Part shown: positions 49,366 to 59,197 of the stretch, piece by piece
Numbering within the stretch: the first letter of the stretch is position 1
Layout: every line of letters begins with the position of its first letter
DNA from: Azoarcus sp. L1K30
Lineage (GTDB): Bacteria > Pseudomonadota > Gammaproteobacteria > Burkholderiales > Rhodocyclaceae
NCBI RefSeq assembly: GCF_018122735.1
Contig: NZ_JAGRRD010000001.1
Location: 495,538-559,537, forward strand
DNA: 64,000 bases
Reading direction: 5' to 3'
Made by a program: the position numbers and the translations under genes
The notes under the pieces: generated by a model
Told to the model about the DNA's origin: nothing
The model's database searches: none
What the model saw: the letters and a program-made list of their open reading frames with translations, nothing else

Positions 49366-50223
49366 TCAGCGCGGGTGCTTGCGGGGGAAGAAACTCGCAA
49401 TGCAGGAGGCCAGGTTGAGTTCGGCTTCGTCCCTGGCTGCGATGAAGCCGGCGCTGTCGAGTTCGGCATCGAGCCATACTACGGGTTCGATGCGCGCAGC
49501 GGCCACTTCGCTGGACTCGCCGTAACGGTCCGCATGTGAAATGGCGCGGGCGATATGGAGCACGCTGGCGTCGCTCGTGCGTTCGCCGGCGAGTCGCGGC
49601 ATCAACTGTGCACCGATGACATCGGCAAAACAGCTCGGAAGCTTCCAGCCCTCCATCAGAGCCGCACCAATTTCGGCATGGTTGCAGCCGATCAGCCGGC
49701 ACTCTGCCGCCGGCAGCGATTCTGCGCCGGCATCCGCGGCAAGCTGTGCCGCCGAAGCCTGTTCCGGAACCACCTGGTACATCACGAGATGGCCGACATC
49801 GGCCAGCAGGCCGATCACGAACATGCGCTCAACACCGGGATGCCCGGCCACGCGCGCGAGACTGCGTGCGGCCAAGGCACACATCATGCTGCCATGCCAG
49901 AACCGGCTCATGTCCATGTGCTCGGGGCGGATGCCGTCGAATACGGCCTTGACCGACATCGCGAGCACCAGATCATGCACCTGCTGTAGCCCGAGAATGG
50001 GTACCGCGCGCTCAACGCTGTCGATCTTGCCGCCAAAGCCGAAGAAGGCACTGTTGACCAGCCGCAGCACACCGGCAGCGAGTGCCGGGTCGGCGGACAC
50101 CAGGCGCGCAACTTCGATCAGCGATCCGTCGTCCGAGTCGAGTTGCTCGCGGATGCGGTGGTATACCGTCGGCAAGGTGGACAGCGCCTCGACGTGACTG
50201 ACAATTTCCTGGGCCGAGTACAT
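49366..50223 (-). CDS. HDOD domain protein
   Basis: This 285-residue protein consists of one HDOD domain (residues 10 to 210). Marks are LSTLPTVYHRIREQL, LVNSAFFGFGGKIDSVERAV and the degenerate HD site ADVGHLVMYQV near residue 141. HDOD proteins lack the metal-dependent phosphodiesterase residues of HD-GYP and act in signalling; the partner is unknown. There is no attached receiver or GGDEF domain. It ends 37 bases before the benE-like gene on the same strand. Confidence 0.88.
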   Translation of the reverse strand: MYSAQEIVSHVEALSTLPTVYHRIREQLDSDDGSLIEVARLVSADPALAAGVLRLVNSAFFGFGGKIDSVERAVPILGLQQVHDLVLAMSVKAVFDGIRPEHMDMSRFWHGSMMCALAARSLARVAGHPGVERMFVIGLLADVGHLVMYQVVPEQASAAQLAADAGAESLPAAECRLIGCNHAEIGAALMEGWKLPSCFADVIGAQLMPRLAGERTSDASVLHIARAISHADRYGESSEVAAARIEPVVWLDAELDSAGFIAARDEAELNLASCIASFFPRKHPR

Positions 50224-50405
50224 GGTCTGATTCCGTGATGAACGGCTCCATTATCGACGATCTGGGGGGGCAGGTGAATGGCGCGATCAAAACAGGCGGG
50301 TGGGGAGCCCCTTGTGTCTCGATGTCATGTGCGTGGCTTGCGGTGACGGCGATGTCGCGTGCGGCGTAGGATAATGCCATTACTGCCACTGAACAGAGTA
50401 TTTCG

Positions 50406-51254
50406 ATGCGTATCGTAAGCTGGAACATCCAATGGGGAAGAGGTGCCGATGGCCGTGTTGATCTCGAGCGCACGGCGAGCGTGATCCGCGACATCGGCAA
50501 TGTTGACGTCATCTGCCTGCAGGAGGTGGCGCAGAATTTTCCGGGCTTGGCGGGTGGGCATGGCGAAGACGGTGTCGGTGTGCTGAGCGCCGCCTTCCCC
50601 GGCTACGAGGCAATATTCGGTGCGGCGCTCGATGTGCCCGACGGCAAGGGGGGGCGTGCGCGCTTCGGCAATCTGACGCTGTCGCGCATCGCGGTGGGGC
50701 AGGTCTTCCGTCACATGCTGCCATCGCCGCCCGATCCGTCGGTGCCGAACATGCAAAGGATGTGCGTCGAGGTGGTGCTGGCGTCGGGTGGTGGCAGTGT
50801 GCGGATCATGAACACCCATCTGGAGTATTACTCCGATCTGCAGCGTGGGGCGCAGATTGAACGCTTGCTTGCGCTTCATCGCGAGTCGGCACTGCGGGCG
50901 GGTGTTCGAGTGCCGGACAAGGACGCCAACCCCGGGTTCAGGGCGTGGCCGCGACCGGCATCTGCCGTATTGTGCGGCGATTTCAACTGCGAACCGGGCT
51001 CGCCCGGGCACATCGCCCTGCAATCGGATCCAGGGCCGGAGGTGCCGCGGCTGTGTGACGCTTGGCTGGCACTCAACGGCACCCAAGCGCACCCGCCGAC
51101 GGTGGGGCTGCATGGCGCGGAGTGGCCCGACCACGCCTTCTGCTGCGATTTTGCCTTTGTCAGTGCGGATCTCGTGCCGCGGATCAGTGCTTTGCGTGTT
51201 GTCGCGGGCACTGCCGCATCCGACCATCAGCCGCTGGTGCTCGATCTGGCCTGA
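50406..51254 (+). CDS. Endonuclease/exonuclease/phosphatase family protein
   Basis: This 282-residue metal-dependent phosphodiesterase has the family catalytic set: SWNIQWG at the N-terminus, CLQEV near residue 40, NTHLEYYSD near residue 138, CGDFNCEP near residue 198 and SDHQPLVLDL at the end. No signal peptide is present, so it is cytoplasmic. The target (nucleic acid, lipid or nucleotide) is not evident. It diverges from the HDOD gene and stands alone; the DUF2189 gene converges on it with a gap of 4 bases. Confidence 0.9.
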   Translation: MRIVSWNIQWGRGADGRVDLERTASVIRDIGNVDVICLQEVAQNFPGLAGGHGEDGVGVLSAAFPGYEAIFGAALDVPDGKGGRARFGNLTLSRIAVGQVFRHMLPSPPDPSVPNMQRMCVEVVLASGGGSVRIMNTHLEYYSDLQRGAQIERLLALHRESALRAGVRVPDKDANPGFRAWPRPASAVLCGDFNCEPGSPGHIALQSDPGPEVPRLCDAWLALNGTQAHPPTVGLHGAEWPDHAFCCDFAFVSADLVPRISALRVVAGTAASDHQPLVLDLA

Positions 51255-51258
51255 GACG

Positions 51259-52053
51259 CTATTTGGCGGGCAGGGGCTCGACCAAGTCGCGGTAGGCATA
51301 CCAGGTCGCGTGTCCGATGAGCGGCATCAGCACGACCAGTCCAAGGTGAAAGGTCAGAAAGCCGATGACGGTGAGCGAGGCGATCAGCAGCGCCCAGATG
51401 AGCATGGCCGCAGGATTCCGAATCAGTGCGGAAATGCTCGCCAGCATGGAGCTGATGGCATCCTGGTTGCGATCGAGCATCAGCGGGATCGACACCACAC
51501 TGACGGCAAAAGTGAGGGTCGCGAAGATCAGGCCGACGCCGAAGTACACCAGCAGGAACTCGAGGTTCTCGAAGGCCAGCAGCTGGCCGAGAAAGCCTGA
51601 CAGGTTGGGGAGTTCGTCGGTGTAGAAGAGCGCGAAAACGACCAGCGATGCGCGCGCCCACACCAGGAATACGACGCCGAGCACGACCGCAAACACGCCG
51701 ATGTTACCGGCGTTGCGCTTCCAGACCGTCAGCGTCGGGGTCAGCGCACACTGCTCGCCGCGTTCATGACGGCGGCTGATTTCGTACAAGCCCATGGCGA
51801 AGAAGGGGCCCAGCAGCAGGAAGCCCGAGGTCAGCGCAGAGGTGTACTCGTAGGCATGCTCGAATACGAAGGTGATGAGCAGGCCCATGCCGGCGAAGCA
51901 GAATCCATAGAACAGACTGGGTATCGGGCAGGCCTTGAGATCGCCCAGCGCGCGCGTCACCCAGCTGATGGGGGCGGTGAATGGAACATCCCTCACCGTC
52001 GGGAAGGGCAGTGCGGCGGCGGCTTCAAGCTCCGAATCGTTCGGCTGCGACAT
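51259..52053 (-). CDS. DUF2189 integral membrane protein
   Basis: This 264-residue protein has about five to six membrane helices after a polar N-terminus with VRDVPFTAPISWVTRALGDL, cut here to PISWVTRALGDL, the start of DUF2189. Other marks are GPFFAMGLYEISRRHERGE near residue 83 (short form MGLYEISRRHE) and the final HATWYAYRDLVE. These proteins often accompany cytochrome oxidase or denitrification genes, but their function is unknown and no such gene is adjacent here. Confidence 0.88.
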   Translation of the reverse strand: MSQPNDSELEAAAALPFPTVRDVPFTAPISWVTRALGDLKACPIPSLFYGFCFAGMGLLITFVFEHAYEYTSALTSGFLLLGPFFAMGLYEISRRHERGEQCALTPTLTVWKRNAGNIGVFAVVLGVVFLVWARASLVVFALFYTDELPNLSGFLGQLLAFENLEFLLVYFGVGLIFATLTFAVSVVSIPLMLDRNQDAISSMLASISALIRNPAAMLIWALLIASLTVIGFLTFHLGLVVLMPLIGHATWYAYRDLVEPLPAK

Positions 52054-52160
52054 GTCTCTCTCCGTTCGTCCTGATGGTTCGCTTCAGCAAAACGGGGCGG
52101 GGCAGATCGGTGCCCAATTCACGGCGCCATGGGCGCCGATCTGCCCGATCGATGTATGTG

Positions 52161-52967
52161 TTATGTGTTCAGAAATCCCCGGATTGCGTTGTTCAATGCC
52201 TGTGGCGCTTCGGCCATCATGGCATGGCCGGCGCCCTGCAACGTCATCATACGCGCACCGCCCGCTACGTTGACCAGTGCATCGAATAGGGGTTTTACCG
52301 CACGCGGCGGCGTCATCTGGTCGCGCTGGCCGCTAATCAGCAGTGTGGGGCAGGACACCTGCGCCGCGCACGACAGGCCATCCTGCCAGGCGTCGCATGC
52401 CCTGAGGTCGGTCGCGAGCACGCCTGCAGCCTGACGCGCCATCAGGCGCTGATTGATGCCCAGAAGCGAGGTGCCGGGACTGGCGCTGGCGCCAAGCTGA
52501 GCCGTTGCGCTGTAGGACCATTGATTGATCATGGCATGGGCACGCCCGGGCGCGCTGCAGGCCGCATCGATCAGGGCAGGGGCAACGGGCATGGGCGCGA
52601 CGCTGCCGATCAGGATCAGCTTGCGGGTGCGTTCGCGGGCACGGGCGGCGGTGGCAAGGGCAATCAGCGAACCCATGCTGTGACCGGCAAGGACGGCGTG
52701 TTCGACACCGCAGGCGTCGAGCATGTCCAGCAGCCAGTCGGCCATGGCGTCGATGCTCTCCAGCGGCGCCCCCGCGGATGCGCCGTGGCCGGGCAGATCG
52801 GGGGCGAGCACACCGAAGCCGTGATGCGCCAGATGTCTGGCCTGGTAATGCCATACGCTGTGATCGTGACCCGCGCCGTGGATCAGCACCACGCTCGGCA
52901 AACGTGGGTCGAAGTCTCGGCCGCCGGTATAGATGCGGCATGTCTGCTGTCTGATCAGTCGGTCCAT
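52161..52967 (-). CDS. Alpha/beta hydrolase
   Basis: This 268-residue protein has the alpha/beta hydrolase triad: Ser in AGHSMGSLI near residue 95, Asp probably in ISGQRDQMTPP near residue 216 and His in QGAGHAMMAE near residue 246. The HG oxyanion motif is LIHGAGHDHSVW near residue 28. No signal peptide. Its substrate cannot be told; carboxylic esters or meta-cleavage products are possible. It follows the MetY gene by 4 bases and is likely co-transcribed. Confidence 0.9.
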   Translation of the reverse strand: MDRLIRQQTCRIYTGGRDFDPRLPSVVLIHGAGHDHSVWHYQARHLAHHGFGVLAPDLPGHGASAGAPLESIDAMADWLLDMLDACGVEHAVLAGHSMGSLIALATAARARERTRKLILIGSVAPMPVAPALIDAACSAPGRAHAMINQWSYSATAQLGASASPGTSLLGINQRLMARQAAGVLATDLRACDAWQDGLSCAAQVSCPTLLISGQRDQMTPPRAVKPLFDALVNVAGGARMMTLQGAGHAMMAEAPQALNNAIRGFLNT

Positions 52968-52971
52968 TGTT

Positions 52972-54276
52972 TCAGGCCTTGAGCAACTTGCCGACGGCGT
53001 AGAGGCCGCGATCCAGGTCCGCGAGAAGGTCGCCGCAGCTTTCCAGTCCGACCGACAGGCGTACCGTGCCCTCGCCGATTCCGCTGGCGGCGAGGTCAGG
53101 CGCCGACATGCGGAAGTGCGTGGTACTGGCAGGGTGAATCACCAATGACTTGGCATCGCCCACGTTTGCCAGATGCGAAAACAGTCGCAGTGCGCCAATG
53201 AACGCGCGCCCGGCTTCGCGACCGCCCTTCAGGTCGAAGGCGAGCACCGCACCGCAGCCGTCTGGCAGCAGCCGTTCGGCGAGCGCATGGTCGGGATGGG
53301 TCGCAAGGCCCGGATAGGCGATTCTGTCCACCAGCGGGCTGGCGGCGAGGTGGTCGGCGACGCGGCGGGCGTTGTCGACATGCGCGCGCATCCGCAACGG
53401 CAGGGTTTCCAGTCCCTGCAGGATCTGAAAAGCATTCATCGGCGACAGACAGGCACCGAAATCGCGCAGTCCTTCGCGCCGCGCGCGCAACAGGAAGGCG
53501 GCGACCGGGGACTCCTCGGCAAAGTCCATCCCGTGAAAACCGTCATAGGGCTCGGTCAGGGTTGGATAGAGGCCGGAGGCCTCCCAGTCGAAACGTCCGC
53601 CTTCGACGAGCACGCCACCTACCGCGACGCCATGGCCGCCGATGAATTTCGTCGCCGAATGCATGACCAGGTCTGCGCCGAGGTCGAACGGCCGCTGCAG
53701 CGCCGGGCTGACCAGGGTCGCGTCGACCAGCAGCGGCAGCTTTGCCGCATGGGCAATGGCGGCGACGGTGGGGATATCGAGCACGTCGAGGCCGGGATTG
53801 CCGAGGGATTCACCGAACAGCAGGCGGGTCTCGGGGCGAATCGCACTGCGCCAGGCATCGGGGTCGCGTGGATCGACGAAGGTGGTTTCGATGCCGAACC
53901 GCGGCAGGGTATAGGCGAAAAGGTTGTGCGAACCGCCGTACAGCGAGCGTGAAGCCACGATATGTCCGCCGCAACCCATCAGCGTGGTGACGGCGAGGTG
54001 CAGCGCGGCCTGCCCGCTGGCGACGGCAATCGCGCCGACGCCTCCCTCGAGTGCGGCGGTGCGCTCTTCGAGTACGGCGTTAGTCGGATTCGAAATGCGC
54101 GAATAGACATGGCCGGGCTGCTCGAGATTGAACAGGGCCGCGGCCTGATCGGCATCGGCAAAGACATAGCTGGTGGTGAAGTGGATCGGCGTCGCGCGAG
54201 AGCCATGCATGGCATCGGGCGATTGCCCCGCATGCAGAGCGAGCGTCTCCGCGCCGAAAAGTCCGGTATCGGTCAT
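52972..54276 (-). CDS. O-acetylhomoserine sulfhydrylase-type PLP enzyme
   Basis: This 434-residue enzyme is of the Cys/Met metabolism PLP family, of O-acetylhomoserine (MetY) length. PLP contacts are visible: YSRISNPTNAVLE near residue 58, ASGQAALHLA near residue 86, LLVDATLVSPALQRPFDLGADLV trimmed here to VDATLVSPALQ, the Schiff-base Lys in HSATKFIGGHG near residue 209 and the C-terminal RLSVGLE. It likely makes homocysteine from O-acetylhomoserine and sulfide. Related activities (gamma-lyase, O-succinylhomoserine form) cannot be excluded. Confidence 0.9.
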   Translation of the reverse strand: MTDTGLFGAETLALHAGQSPDAMHGSRATPIHFTTSYVFADADQAAALFNLEQPGHVYSRISNPTNAVLEERTAALEGGVGAIAVASGQAALHLAVTTLMGCGGHIVASRSLYGGSHNLFAYTLPRFGIETTFVDPRDPDAWRSAIRPETRLLFGESLGNPGLDVLDIPTVAAIAHAAKLPLLVDATLVSPALQRPFDLGADLVMHSATKFIGGHGVAVGGVLVEGGRFDWEASGLYPTLTEPYDGFHGMDFAEESPVAAFLLRARREGLRDFGACLSPMNAFQILQGLETLPLRMRAHVDNARRVADHLAASPLVDRIAYPGLATHPDHALAERLLPDGCGAVLAFDLKGGREAGRAFIGALRLFSHLANVGDAKSLVIHPASTTHFRMSAPDLAASGIGEGTVRLSVGLESCGDLLADLDRGLYAVGKLLKA

Positions 54277-54322
54277 GGGCTGGGGGAGTCAGTTGGCGTG
54301 GGGCTGTGCGCGGAAAACCGGC

Positions 54323-54538
54323 TCAGGCGAGATCATCGGGTTCGATCAGGCGTTCGATGACGGCGATGCGGTCCTTGAGTGCGAGTTTGCGCTTCTTCAT
54401 GCGTCGGATCAGCAGTTGATCGTCGGTGGGGGCGGCAATCAGCTTGTTGATGGCCTCATCGAGGTCGCGATGCTCGTCGCGCAATTGCAGCAGACGCGAT
54501 TGCAGGCTGGTTACGTCTTCGAAGTTATCGTCGTTCAT
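54323..54538 (-). CDS. Small YdcH/DUF465 family protein
   Basis: This 71-residue, highly charged protein forms a predicted helical hairpin (LQSRLLQLRDEHRDLDEAIN, then RRMKKRKLALKDRI). DUF465 proteins such as YdcH are common in Proteobacteria and have no known function. It lies just upstream of the MetY gene on the same strand. Confidence 0.85.
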   Translation of the reverse strand: MNDDNFEDVTSLQSRLLQLRDEHRDLDEAINKLIAAPTDDQLLIRRMKKRKLALKDRIAVIERLIEPDDLA

Positions 54539-54836
54539 TGCGAACCCACAGGGGTGTGCTGGCACCTGTCTTGTGCCATGGTTTGGACCGTCATTGTGTC
54601 AATGGTATGCGGCAGGCGCGCCGATGACAATGTCGGCGCAGCCGCTATGGGGCCAGCACAAGCGCAACTGCCGGGGGTAGGGCAATGCCGGACGTTCGCG
54701 CCATCGGCGCAGGGCAAGCCATACCGACGGGGCGGTCCCGAACAGTGTCACCGCGTCGGTGTACTTGGCCTCGTGCTGCGGAGCGCGGTGCGATCCATTA
54801 CCATCAAGGGTTTCCGCCAGTCTTCCGGAGTTTTTG

Positions 54837-55397
54837 ATGAACAAGGCGTTCGTAAAGGAAAGCGATGGCGATGAGGATGAAGATGCGCTTTCGCCCTCGC
54901 TTCGCCTGCCGCCGGGCAGCAAGAATTACATGACCCGGCGTGGCAACCTTGCACTGCGCGAGGAACTCGACCAGCTGCTGCGTGTGGAGCGGCCGAAGAT
55001 GGTCGAAACGGTGGCGTGGGCGGCCGGAAACGGAGATCGCTCGGAGAACGGAGATTACATCTATGGCAAGAAGCGTCTGCGCGAGATCGACCGCCGTATC
55101 CGGTTCCTGATCAAGCGTATCGAAAATGCCGAGGTGGTCGATCCTGCGGAGCAGGAGAACGTCGATCAGGTTTTTTTTGGTGCAACCGTCACCATCTGCG
55201 ATGTCGACGACGCCGATGGCACGGAGCAGACATGGCAGATCGTGGGCGTGGACGAAGCCAATGCTTCGGCGGGAATGATCAGCTGGATCTCGCCGCTGGC
55301 GCGTGCGCTGATCAAGGCACGAGCGGGCGATGTGGTGCGTTTCATGAGTCCGGCGGGTGTGCGCGAGATCGAAATCGTCAACGTGCAATACATCTGA
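54837..55397 (+). CDS. greB: Transcription elongation factor GreB
   Basis: This 186-residue protein has the N-terminal coiled coil whose acidic tip enters the RNA polymerase channel ([20 protein letters not shown], near residue 60) and a C-terminal FKBP-like domain ([20 protein letters not shown] near residue 142). It stimulates cleavage of backtracked RNA. GreB type is indicated by [18 protein letters not shown]. It has an unusual acidic extension of about 15 residues at the start ([12 protein letters not shown]). TTCCGGAG precedes the ATG. Confidence 0.95.
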   Translation: MNKAFVKESDGDEDEDALSPSLRLPPGSKNYMTRRGNLALREELDQLLRVERPKMVETVAWAAGNGDRSENGDYIYGKKRLREIDRRIRFLIKRIENAEVVDPAEQENVDQVFFGATVTICDVDDADGTEQTWQIVGVDEANASAGMISWISPLARALIKARAGDVVRFMSPAGVREIEIVNVQYI

Positions 55398-55485
55398 GCG
55401 AGTTGCGCGCGGGCCAGGGCTTGAAAATCAGGGCAGAGGCCCCAATCTCCGACGCACGACTTTTCATCATCGGAGACGCATCAAG

Positions 55486-57417
55486 ATGTCCAGCGCCCAG
55501 ACCGCCACCGAAACCCTGAATTTCCAGGCGGAAGTGAAGCAGCTGCTTCACCTCATGATCCACTCCCTGTATTCGAATCGCGAGATCTTTCTGCGCGAAC
55601 TGATTTCCAACGCCTCGGATGCGTCGGACAAGCTGCGCTTCGAGGCTATCGACCAACCGGCGCTTTTCGAGGGCGACAGCGACCTCAAGATCCGCGTGTC
55701 CTTCGATGCCGAGGCCAGGACGATTACCATCAGTGACAACGGTATCGGCATGAGCCGTGAGGAGGTCGTCGCCCACCTCGGTACCATCGCCAAGTCGGGC
55801 ACCAAGGAATTCTTCGGCAAACTCACCGGCGATCAGAAGAAGGACGCTCACCTGATCGGCCAGTTCGGCGTCGGCTTCTACTCGGCCTTCATCGTCGCGG
55901 ACAAGGTGACGGTGCTGACGCGTCGTGCCGGCCTGCCGATCAGCGAAGGCGTGCGGTGGGAGTGCAGCATGACCGGCGAAACCGCTGGCGAGTACACCGT
56001 GGCCGCGATCGAGAAGGCGGGCCGCGGGACCGAGATCACGCTTCATCTGCGCGATGACCAGGACGATCTGCTGTCGTCGTGGAAGCTCAAGAGCCTGATC
56101 CGCAAGTACTCCGATCACATCGTGCAGCCGATCGTGATGAAGAAGGAAGAGTGGAACGAGGAAAAGAAAGCGCAGGTCCTGACCGACGAAGACGAGACCG
56201 TCAACCAGGCCAATGCGCTGTGGGCACGCTCGCGCAACGACATCAGCGAAGAGGAATACAAGGCCTTCTACAAGCACGTCGGACACGACTACGACGAGCC
56301 GCTGGCGTGGACCCATGCCCGCGTCGAGGGCCGGCAGGAATATACCCAGCTGCTCTACATCCCCTCGCACGCACCTTTCGATCTGTGGGATCGCAATGCG
56401 CGCCATGGCGTCAAGTTGTACGTGAAGCGCGTGTTCATCATGGATGACGCCGAAAAACTGATGCCGACCTATCTGCGTTTCGTGCGCGGCGTGGTCGACT
56501 CGGCCGATCTGCCGCTCAACGTGTCGCGCGAGATCCTGCAGGAGTCCAAGGACATCGACACCATCCGCGCCGGTTGTACGAAGAAGGTGCTGGGCCTGCT
56601 CGAGGATCTCGCCACCAGCGACGAGGCTGGCGACAAGGAAAAATACGCCACTTTCTGGAAAGAGTTCGGCAAGGTGCTCAAGGAAGGCGTGGGCGAGGAT
56701 TTCGCCAACAAGGACAAGATTGCCGGCCTGCTGCGGTTCGCGTCGACGCATGCCGATACGCCGGACGAGGTGGTGTCGCTCAAGGACTACATCGGTCGCA
56801 TGAAGGAAGGTCAGGACAAGGTCTACTATGTGACCGCCGAGTCGTTCAATGCCGCGAAGAACAGCCCGCATCTCGAGATCTTCCGCAAGAAGGGCATCGA
56901 AGTGCTGTTGCTGTCGGATCGCGTCGACGAATGGGCGCTGGGCAACCTTACCGAGTTCGATGGCAAGCAGCTGCAGTCGGTGGCGAAGGGCGGGCTCGAT
57001 CTCGGCTCGCTGGAAGACGAAGCCGAGAAGAAGGAAGCCGAGCAGGCGGCCGACGAGTACAAGGAGCTGATCGAGAAGATGAAGGCCAGTCTCGGCGAGC
57101 GGGTGAAGGACGTCAAGGTCACGCTGCGTCTGACCGATTCGCCCGCCTGCCTGGTAGCGGACGAGCACGATCTCGGCATGAACCTGACCCGCATCCTGAA
57201 GGCGGCGGGTCAGAGCGCACCGATGTCCAAGCCGATCCTCGAGATCAATCCGAAGCATCCGGCTGTGCTGCGGCTGAAATACGAAGACAAGAACTTCGAT
57301 GACTGGGCCGCGGTGCTGTTCGATCAGGCCTTGCTGGCCGAAGGCGGCGCTCTCGATGATCCGGCGACCTTCGTCAAGCGCATCAACCAGTTGATGCTGG
57401 CCATGAGCGGTCATTGA
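55486..57417 (+). CDS. htpG: Chaperone HtpG (Hsp90)
   Basis: This 643-residue Hsp90 has the GHKL ATPase marks: [18 protein letters not shown] near residue 27 (Asn and Asp ligands), [10 protein letters not shown] near residue 84 and [11 protein letters not shown] near residue 122. The middle domain has [13 protein letters not shown] near residue 342, and a C-terminal dimer domain follows. Length matches bacterial HtpG (about 630). ATCGGAG precedes the ATG at 55486. It is the last gene before a strong terminator and is 88 bases after greB. Confidence 0.97.
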   Translation: MSSAQTATETLNFQAEVKQLLHLMIHSLYSNREIFLRELISNASDASDKLRFEAIDQPALFEGDSDLKIRVSFDAEARTITISDNGIGMSREEVVAHLGTIAKSGTKEFFGKLTGDQKKDAHLIGQFGVGFYSAFIVADKVTVLTRRAGLPISEGVRWECSMTGETAGEYTVAAIEKAGRGTEITLHLRDDQDDLLSSWKLKSLIRKYSDHIVQPIVMKKEEWNEEKKAQVLTDEDETVNQANALWARSRNDISEEEYKAFYKHVGHDYDEPLAWTHARVEGRQEYTQLLYIPSHAPFDLWDRNARHGVKLYVKRVFIMDDAEKLMPTYLRFVRGVVDSADLPLNVSREILQESKDIDTIRAGCTKKVLGLLEDLATSDEAGDKEKYATFWKEFGKVLKEGVGEDFANKDKIAGLLRFASTHADTPDEVVSLKDYIGRMKEGQDKVYYVTAESFNAAKNSPHLEIFRKKGIEVLLLSDRVDEWALGNLTEFDGKQLQSVAKGGLDLGSLEDEAEKKEAEQAADEYKELIEKMKASLGERVKDVKVTLRLTDSPACLVADEHDLGMNLTRILKAAGQSAPMSKPILEINPKHPAVLRLKYEDKNFDDWAAVLFDQALLAEGGALDDPATFVKRINQLMLAMSGH

Positions 57418-57456
57418 GCGCAAGCCCGCGCGCGCGGGTAATGCGTTGAATCGGAG

Positions 57457-57500
57457 CCGGGGCTGCCCACACGCGATGTGGGCAGCCCCGGCTTGCTTTT
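57457..57500 (+). terminator. Intrinsic terminator of htpG
   Basis: A perfect 15-base stem (CCGGGGCTGCCCACA with TGTGGGCAGCCCCGG) and a 5-base loop, followed by CTTGCTTTT. It lies 40 bases after the htpG stop. Confidence 0.88.
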
Positions 57501-57659
57501 GGGCGGGTTGGTTCCGGCGCGTAATCGCGCCTGGATGCGGGTTAACGATACTTGTTGCTGCCGGTCGATGACGGAAGACTAGGCAGTGAGGATTACAGAC
57601 GCACACGCAGCTACTGCGCGCAGTTCGACGCGATTTCCGCATCAATGCCGGGATGGAGC

Positions 57660-58427
57660 ATGAGCGAGTTCATTCTCGAAACGAACGGGCTGACCAAGGA
57701 ATTCAAGGGCTTTGCCGCCGTATCGGATGTCAATCTCAAGGTGCAGCGTGGTCACATCCACGCGCTGATTGGCCCCAACGGTGCAGGCAAGACCACTGTC
57801 TTCAACCTTCTGACCAAATTCCTGCCGCCAACCGCGGGGACGATCCGGTTCGATGGCCGCGACGTGACCCACGAGGCGCCTGCCGCCACCGCCCGCCGCG
57901 GCTTGGTGCGTTCCTTTCAGATATCGGCGACGTTTCCACATCTCACGGTCATGGAGAACGTCCGTATCGGGCTGCAGCGCAAGTTGGGCACCGAATATCA
58001 TTTCTGGCGGTCGGAGAAGTCGCTCGACGTCCTCAACGACAAGGCGATGGCGTTGCTCGAAGCGGTCGATCTGGCGTCGTTTGCCGATACGGTGACGGCG
58101 GAAATGCCATACGGGCGCAAACGGGCGCTGGAGATCGCCACCACGCTGGCACTGGAGCCCAAGATGATGCTGCTCGACGAGCCGACGCAGGGGATGGGCA
58201 ACGAGGACATCAGTCGTGTCGTGGACCTGATTCGCAAGGTTTCGGCCAATCGCAGCATCCTGATGGTCGAGCACAACCTGTCGGTGGTTGCCAATCTGTG
58301 CGACCGCATCACGGTGCTCACCCGTGGCAGCGTGCTCGCCGAGGGGTCGTATGACGAGGTGTCGAAGGATCCCAGCGTGCTCGAAGCGTATGTCGGCTCC
58401 GACGACATGAATGATGCCCACCACTGA
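57660..58427 (+). CDS. Branched-chain amino acid-type ABC transporter ATPase (LivG-like)
   Basis: This 255-residue ATPase has Walker A GPNGAGKTT near residue 38, the LivG-type insert around residues 90 to 120, Q-loop FQISATFPHLTV, a diverged signature (MPYGRKRALEIATTLA near residue 147) and Walker B MMLLDEPTQG near residue 172. It ends with the LivG-like EAYVGSDD. The start at 57660 follows GGGATGG; ATG 57645 is an alternative. It begins an operon of two ATPases, a binding protein and two permeases. The transported compound is unknown: amino acid, amide or aromatic acid. Confidence 0.93.
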   Translation: MSEFILETNGLTKEFKGFAAVSDVNLKVQRGHIHALIGPNGAGKTTVFNLLTKFLPPTAGTIRFDGRDVTHEAPAATARRGLVRSFQISATFPHLTVMENVRIGLQRKLGTEYHFWRSEKSLDVLNDKAMALLEAVDLASFADTVTAEMPYGRKRALEIATTLALEPKMMLLDEPTQGMGNEDISRVVDLIRKVSANRSILMVEHNLSVVANLCDRITVLTRGSVLAEGSYDEVSKDPSVLEAYVGSDDMNDAHH

Positions 58428-58445
58428 CATCAGCCAGCCAATTCC

Positions 58446-59168
58446 ATGACCAGCGCCTTCCAGCCCCGACCCGAGATGTTGCGGATCAGCGATCTGCATT
58501 CCTTTTACGGCGAGTCCCACATCCTGCATGGTATCGATCTGAAGGTGGCACGCGGCGAATGTGTCACGCTGCTCGGGCGCAATGGGTCCGGCCGATCCAC
58601 CACGCTTAAATCCGTCCTTGGCCTGGTGGGACGGCGGAGCGGGTCGATCATGGTCAACGGCAAGGAAGTGATCGGCGAGCCGACCCACCGCATGGCGCGT
58701 TACGGCATCGGCTATGTTCCGGAAGAACGTGCCATCTTCGCCTCGCTCAGCACGGAAGAGAACCTGATGCTGCCGCCGCAGGTGGCCAGTGGCGGCATGT
58801 CGGTGGGCGAAATCTACGAGATGTTTCCCAATCTGCTCGAGCGCAGGGCCAGTCCGGGCAGCAAGCTGTCCGGCGGAGAGCAACAGATGCTGGCAATGGC
58901 GCGCGTGTTGCGCACGGGTGCCAAACTCCTGTTGCTGGACGAGATTACCGAAGGTCTTGCGCCCGTCATCGTCAAGAAGCTCGGCGAAGTCATCACCGAG
59001 TTGAAGAAGCGCAGTTTCACCATCGTCATGGTGGAGCAGAATTTCCGCTTTGCCGCACCACTCGCCGATCGGCACTACGTGCTCGAGCATGGCGAGGTCA
59101 TCGCCACCATCCCCGCGGCGGATTTGCCGCAGAAGATGGATTGGCTGCATCAGACGCTCGGGGTTTGA
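58446..59168 (+). CDS. Branched-chain amino acid-type ABC transporter ATPase (LivF-like) with Arg in Walker A
   Basis: This 240-residue ATPase matches LivF: signature LSGGEQQMLAMAR near residue 142, Walker B LLLLDEITEGLAP near residue 162 and a switch His region VMVEQNF. Walker A reads GRNGSGRST near residue 42, with Arg in place of the invariant Lys (codon CGA at 58590). D-loop and Q-loop regions look intact. Similar Arg variants may exist in this LivF branch, so activity may rely on LivG; this is noted as an oddity. It is placed 19 bases after the LivG-like gene. Confidence 0.92.
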   Translation: MTSAFQPRPEMLRISDLHSFYGESHILHGIDLKVARGECVTLLGRNGSGRSTTLKSVLGLVGRRSGSIMVNGKEVIGEPTHRMARYGIGYVPEERAIFASLSTEENLMLPPQVASGGMSVGEIYEMFPNLLERRASPGSKLSGGEQQMLAMARVLRTGAKLLLLDEITEGLAPVIVKKLGEVITELKKRSFTIVMVEQNFRFAAPLADRHYVLEHGEVIATIPAADLPQKMDWLHQTLGV

Positions 59169-59197
59169 CCCGCGCGAACAATAACCGGGACGGAGAC

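Noticed and set aside
54599-54922. A 107-codon minus-strand frame between the YdcH-like gene and greB
   Set aside because: It overlaps the start of greB, has no ribosome binding site and no recognisable sequence. The 298-base gap otherwise shows nothing.
55378-57645. A 755-codon open frame on the minus strand over htpG
   Set aside because: Antisense to conserved HtpG and without a recognisable domain.
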